This document shows, piece by piece, positions 4,929-8,042 of a stretch of DNA of 8,042 nt. The notes under the pieces are model-generated. The model ran no database searches and had not been told where the DNA came from. It was given only the letters and a program-made list of their open reading frames with translations. A program made the position numbers and the translations under genes. This DNA comes from Lysobacteraceae bacterium (GTDB taxonomy: Bacteria > Pseudomonadota > Gammaproteobacteria > Xanthomonadales > Rhodanobacteraceae), in NCBI GenBank assembly GCA_018971925.1, contig JAGWZT010000078.1, positions 1 to 8,042 of the forward strand, read 5' to 3'. Positions within the stretch are counted from its first letter, which is position 1. Each line of letters starts with the position of its first letter.

Positions 4929-6974
4929 TCAGTAATGCACGCTGGCGTAACGTTGCAGCAATTGCTTGAACCCGGGCGTGTCGCGGATCGGATCGTAGTC
5001 CACGTCGGTGCGCACCGTGGCAATCGTGACCGTGCCGCCATGGTCGGTTGAAACCAGCGCATCCAGGATTGGCACCGCCTTGTCGGCATGGCCCAATTGC
5101 GCCTCGATTTTCGCGAGGGCCATCAGCATGTCGGCCCCGCCCTCCCAATTCTTCGAAATCGGCAGGATCGCCACGGCGCGCCGGCCTTCCCGTTCGGCTT
5201 CCTGCTTGCGCCCCAGTCGTACATAGGCCCAGCCCAGCCGCGCCGATTCATATGCATGGGATTCATGATCCGTGTCAGCCAGGATCAAGTCCACGCAGTG
5301 CTGATATTTGGCCGCCGCCTGGTCCCGCTGCCCGAGCTGCCATTGGGTATCGGCCTGCCACGCGCACAGTTGCTGCTCGCTGTACGCCGAGCCCCGACTC
5401 GCGACGAACAGCGGCAACGCCGCCGCGTAGTCGTGCGAGCGGTACAACGCCATCGCATGATCGACCAGATGGGTCGGGATCGCCCGCACGTCGGGCGGCG
5501 CGGCCATGATCATCGCCAACTGGGCGGCGCCACTGCCGGTCGAAAGCCAAGCCTGATAATCGCGCATGCCCCAAGTCAACCCGGCGTGGTAATTGACGTC
5601 GAGCGCCTTCAGCAGGTTGCGATCGGCCGCAGCGTATTGGTGGCGTTCGCCTTCGAGCCAAGCCAACCCCTGCAGCGCCAGCACATTGCGCGGGTCCAGG
5701 CTCACCGCGCGCTCGTAGGCCGCATTCGCGTCGTCCAGACGCCCCAGGTGGTATTCCGTATCGGCCAGCGCCAACTGGGCGTTGGCGTCCCGCGGATTCA
5801 GCGCCAGCGCCTGCTTGAACTCCGCCTGCGCCGCCAGATCGTCGTTCTCCGCCCACTCGTGATAAAAGCCCGCGGCCACATGCGCCTCCGGCAAATGCGG
5901 GTTCAGCGCCAGTGCCTCGCCGAAGGCCGCCTTGCTCTTGGCCGCCATCGTGCGCGCATCGGCAGAGGGAACGAAGTTAACCGTCCACGCGTAGGCGTAA
6001 CCCAGCCGTGCCCACGCCAGCGCGAATTGCGGATCGGCGGCGACGGCCTCCTGATACGCCGAAACCGCCGCATCGATGTCCGGTTGCTTCCAACTCACGT
6101 CGGCGCGTTGTTGCGCCGCTTCGCCACGCAGCAAGGCCTGATAGGCATACGCGTTGTGGGTCGGCGCCTTCGCCAGTTGCCGTTTCTCCTGCGGCAACAA
6201 CGTGACCTGCAGCGCATCCGCCACTTTCGCAGCTACGTCGCTCTCGACGCTGAACACGTTGTCCAAGCTGCGGTCGTAGGTATCCGCCCACACCTGCGCG
6301 TCGGTGTCGGTGTCGATCAACTGCAGGCTGATGCGCGCCTGGTTGCCAGACTTCTGCACGCTGCCTTCCAGCACGTTGCTGACCCCCAGTTGCTGGCCGA
6401 TGGTCTTCACGTCCTCCGGGTGGCTGGCGTATTTCTCGGTGGAAGTGCGCGAGATCGTCTTCAGTCCGCTCAGACGCGTGAGTTGCGTCAGGATCTGCTC
6501 CTGCATGCCGTCCGCGAAATAGGCGTTGTCGCGGTCGGGCGAGAGATTCTCGAATGGCAGCACCGCGATCGACTTGGTGCCGGCGCCAGAAATCGCTGCC
6601 GCAGCGGCCTTGGGGCCTTGTGGCAGGAAAGTCTGCGCACGCCACAGGACCGCCGTCAGTGCGATCGAAAGCACGACCAACCCGAGGATGGCGAAATCGA
6701 TGCGGCGGAAGCGGCCGTGCCCCGCACCATCGCGCGCATCGCGGCGCAATCCCGCCGGGCCGAGTTCGTAGGACCAAGCTACCAGCAGGGCGACCGGAAA
6801 CCCGGCGAGCACGATCAGTACGGCCAGCCGCTGCACCCAAAGCGGCAATTCGAAAACCGGAAGAACCTGGGTGATGACCTGCGTCAGCAACCAGCCAATG
6901 GCCGCGTAGGCCACCGCCACGCGATACACATGCCGGCGCTTGAGCTCGAGCAGGAAGGAATCGAATGCGCGCAT
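4929..6974 (-). CDS. Membrane-anchored TolB-N/FlgO-like domain protein with TPRs
   Basis: 681 residues. The N-terminus LKRRHVYRVAVAYAAIGWLL (11-30) begins the first of three membrane segments, at about 16-38, 46-68 and 93-111. From about 134 comes a TolB N-terminal/FlgO-like domain (KSIAVLPFENLSPDRDNAYF, GMQEQILTQLTRL, LGVSNVLEGSV, ISLQLIDTDTDAQVWADTYD) to about 262. From about 275 to 640 lie TPR-type helical repeats, for example AWARLGYAYAW, AEFKQALALNPRDANAQLAL and AYERAVSLDPRN. The end, YDPIRDTPGFKQLLQRYA, is typical of this group. Such proteins often carry an N-terminal CadC-type DNA-binding or adenylate-cyclase domain; neither is present here. A role in signalling or as a protein-interaction scaffold is likely, but the exact function is unknown. 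ATG 6974 is chosen because the conserved N-terminus starts there; the 57 codons upstream to 7145 are Arg-rich and unlike protein. The upstream Shine-Dalgarno is weak. Confidence 0.88.
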   Translation of the reverse strand: MRAFDSFLLELKRRHVYRVAVAYAAIGWLLTQVITQVLPVFELPLWVQRLAVLIVLAGFPVALLVAWSYELGPAGLRRDARDGAGHGRFRRIDFAILGLVVLSIALTAVLWRAQTFLPQGPKAAAAAISGAGTKSIAVLPFENLSPDRDNAYFADGMQEQILTQLTRLSGLKTISRTSTEKYASHPEDVKTIGQQLGVSNVLEGSVQKSGNQARISLQLIDTDTDAQVWADTYDRSLDNVFSVESDVAAKVADALQVTLLPQEKRQLAKAPTHNAYAYQALLRGEAAQQRADVSWKQPDIDAAVSAYQEAVAADPQFALAWARLGYAYAWTVNFVPSADARTMAAKSKAAFGEALALNPHLPEAHVAAGFYHEWAENDDLAAQAEFKQALALNPRDANAQLALADTEYHLGRLDDANAAYERAVSLDPRNVLALQGLAWLEGERHQYAAADRNLLKALDVNYHAGLTWGMRDYQAWLSTGSGAAQLAMIMAAPPDVRAIPTHLVDHAMALYRSHDYAAALPLFVASRGSAYSEQQLCAWQADTQWQLGQRDQAAAKYQHCVDLILADTDHESHAYESARLGWAYVRLGRKQEAEREGRRAVAILPISKNWEGGADMLMALAKIEAQLGHADKAVPILDALVSTDHGGTVTIATVRTDVDYDPIRDTPGFKQLLQRYASVHY

Positions 6975-7158
6975 GCGTTTGCGATCCGAAGGCCACTCGC
7001 GGATACAGCCGTCGCCGAGCCAATGCAAACGCCAGTGGCAGGGCGGGTCGCGGCGACTATATCGGCCGCGCGAACCGGCCGGAAGACCCGCAGCAGGTCT
7101 CCGATACCGACGCGGCGCCGAGCGCAAAGCCAGGCCGAGGCCCAATGCCCGGCCGTGC

Positions 7159-7434
7159 TCAACCGGCAGCTTCCTCCGGCGGCGGTTGCAGCTTCTGCCG
7201 CAACGCCTCGAGATCGGCGATCACCTTCTCCAGCGCGTCATGCAGTTGGCCCTGGCGATTCATCAAGTCGTCGATCTTGTCGGTCTGCTTCAGCTTCGAC
7301 AGTTCACCGTCGAACAGCAGCCAGATCGCGGTCAGCCGCTCGACGTTGTTCTTCGCGTAGTGGTGCATCTCCTTGAGCTGCGTCAGCGTGTCGGTGACAC
7401 GTTCGAGTTGCTTGCTGGCATTTTCATCGGCCAT
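7159..7434 (-). CDS. Small predicted coiled-coil protein, unknown function
   Basis: 91 residues, charged and helical, with heptad-like spacing of Leu/Ile/Val through most of the chain (LERVTDTLTQLKEM, LMNRQGQLHDALEKVIADLE, ALRQKLQ) and a Pro/Glu-rich tail (PPPEEAAG). I do not recognise the family. AGGAG lies six bases before ATG 7434, a strong ribosome site. An in-frame ATG further upstream would add MTPRFIAVVFAVVAWLG, which resembles a signal peptide, but it lacks a comparable ribosome site. The cytoplasmic short form is preferred and the exported form remains possible. It is on the same strand as the TolB-N/TPR gene, 184 bp upstream of it, and divergent from the VOC gene, so it could lead an operon with the TPR gene. 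Confidence 0.75.
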   Translation of the reverse strand: MADENASKQLERVTDTLTQLKEMHHYAKNNVERLTAIWLLFDGELSKLKQTDKIDDLMNRQGQLHDALEKVIADLEALRQKLQPPPEEAAG

Positions 7435-7440
7435 GGCGTG

Positions 7441-7445
7441 CTCCT
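7441..7445 (-). promoter_or_regulatory. Shine-Dalgarno deciding the start of the small coiled-coil gene
   Basis: On the minus strand AGGAG, within AGAGGAG, precedes ATG 7434 by six bases. It would be coding sequence if the longer, signal-peptide-like reading were used, and it is the main argument for the shorter protein. Confidence 0.7.
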
Positions 7446-7549
7446 CTGGAGGCCCGAGCCATGCTACGACCGCAAACACAACGGCAATGAAACGCGGCGT
7501 CATGCCACTTCGTGCATACTGATGATGATGCAATGACCGCGGAGCCACC

Positions 7550-7972
7550 ATGCACGAACTGCCTCCATTCCACCTCGCCTTTCCCGTCGCTTCGCTTGCC
7601 GACGCGCGCAGGTTCTACGGTGGTCTGCTCGGCTGCCCGGAAGGCCGTTCCAGCGATGCCTGGGTGGATTTCGATTTCTTCGGCCACCAGATCGTCGCGC
7701 ACCTCGCACCGGAAGAACTGCGCTCGGCCGCTGCACACGACGTGGACGGCGACAACGTGCCGGTGCGACACTTCGGCGTAGTGCTGGACATGGATGCGTG
7801 GCACGCGCTCGCGGAAAAGTTGCGCGAAGCCGGCGCGCACTTCGTGATCGAACCGCACGTGCGCTTCAAGGACCAGCCCGGCGAACAGGCCACGATGTTC
7901 CTGCTCGATCCGTCCGGCAATGCGCTGGAATTCAAGGCCTTCGCGGATCGCGCTCGTTTGTTCGCGAAATAG
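7550..7972 (+). CDS. VOC (glyoxalase/bleomycin resistance/dioxygenase) family protein
   Basis: 140 residues with the paired beta-alpha-beta-beta-beta layout of the vicinal oxygen chelate fold. The first module opens FHLAFPVASLADARRFY (7-23) and continues LGCPEGRSSDAWVDFDFFGH. The second opens VRHFGVVLDMDAWHALAEKL (72-91) and ends with MFLLDPSGNALEFKAF (116-131). Likely metal ligands are His8, His74 and Glu127, with His46 or His51 in GHQIVAH as the remaining candidate. This family includes glyoxalase I, extradiol dioxygenases and fosfomycin or bleomycin resistance proteins; the sequence does not choose among them. There is no signal peptide, so it is probably cytoplasmic. The start is ATG 7550, with GGAG five bases upstream. 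It is transcribed away from the small coiled-coil gene across a 115-bp gap. The length is normal for a single-domain VOC protein. Confidence 0.93.
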   Translation: MHELPPFHLAFPVASLADARRFYGGLLGCPEGRSSDAWVDFDFFGHQIVAHLAPEELRSAAAHDVDGDNVPVRHFGVVLDMDAWHALAEKLREAGAHFVIEPHVRFKDQPGEQATMFLLDPSGNALEFKAFADRARLFAK

Positions 7973-8042
7973 TGCAGAAAGCAAAACCAAAGAGCCCCCA
8001 CGCAAATTTCCGAGTGAAATTCCGGCCCATCTCTCCACGTCC

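Noticed and set aside
6975..7145. N-terminal extension of the TolB-N/TPR protein to 7145
   Set aside because: The 57 extra residues are Arg-rich and unlike the family, whose N-terminus begins at the membrane-anchoring LKRR segment just after ATG 6974.
5088..7376. Plus-strand open frame of 762 codons opposite the TolB-N/TPR gene
   Set aside because: It is a shadow of the real minus-strand gene: rich in Arg, Gln and His, without recognisable domains, and running through two minus-strand genes.
7973..8042. Possible gene or terminator in the last 70 bases
   Set aside because: There is no start with a ribosome site and no clear hairpin followed by a T-run; nothing can be supported here.

Overview
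The window is GC-rich chromosomal DNA from a gammaproteobacterium, most likely of the Xanthomonadales/Lysobacterales (Lysobacteraceae or Rhodanobacteraceae). This is inferred from four things: a Tat-exported class A beta-lactamase resembling the Stenotrophomonas L2 type, a TPR protein with the linker typical of TPR-sulfotransferases, a membrane-anchored TolB-N-like/TPR protein of a kind common in that order, and REP-like repeats beginning CGTCATTCC. I could not run a database search, so the taxonomy is an inference.

Layout from left to right. (1) Minus strand, 1-766: the N-terminal two thirds or so of a TPR protein, probably a TPR-sulfotransferase, cut by the window edge. (2) Minus strand, 849-1721: an intact class A beta-lactamase with all catalytic motifs but an omega loop about six residues shorter than in TEM-1. 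(3) Plus strand, divergent from bla: msrB (1889-2335), then msrA (2484-2996). msrA is enclosed by two REP-like composite repeats in opposite orientation (2339-2463 and 3016-3138). (4) Plus strand: a YahK-type zinc alcohol dehydrogenase/aldehyde reductase (3204-4271) and a DUF1543 protein (4363-4914) whose mRNA may be leaderless. (5) Minus strand, tail to tail with the DUF1543 gene: a 681-residue membrane protein with a TolB-N/FlgO-like domain and TPRs (4929-6974), preceded by a small predicted coiled-coil gene (7159-7434). (6) Plus strand, divergent from the small gene: a VOC/glyoxalase-family protein (7550-7972). The last 70 bases hold no recognisable feature.

The genes suggest stress handling. 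MsrA and MsrB repair the two diastereomers of methionine sulfoxide, the YahK-like enzyme reduces aldehydes, the VOC protein may handle a small electrophile or antibiotic, and the beta-lactamase protects the periplasm. No mobile-element genes, phage genes, CRISPR array, tRNA or rRNA were seen. I found no clear new multi-gene defence or biosynthetic system. The most unusual signals are the shortened beta-lactamase omega loop, the paired inverted repeats around msrA, and the possible leaderless DUF1543 transcript.
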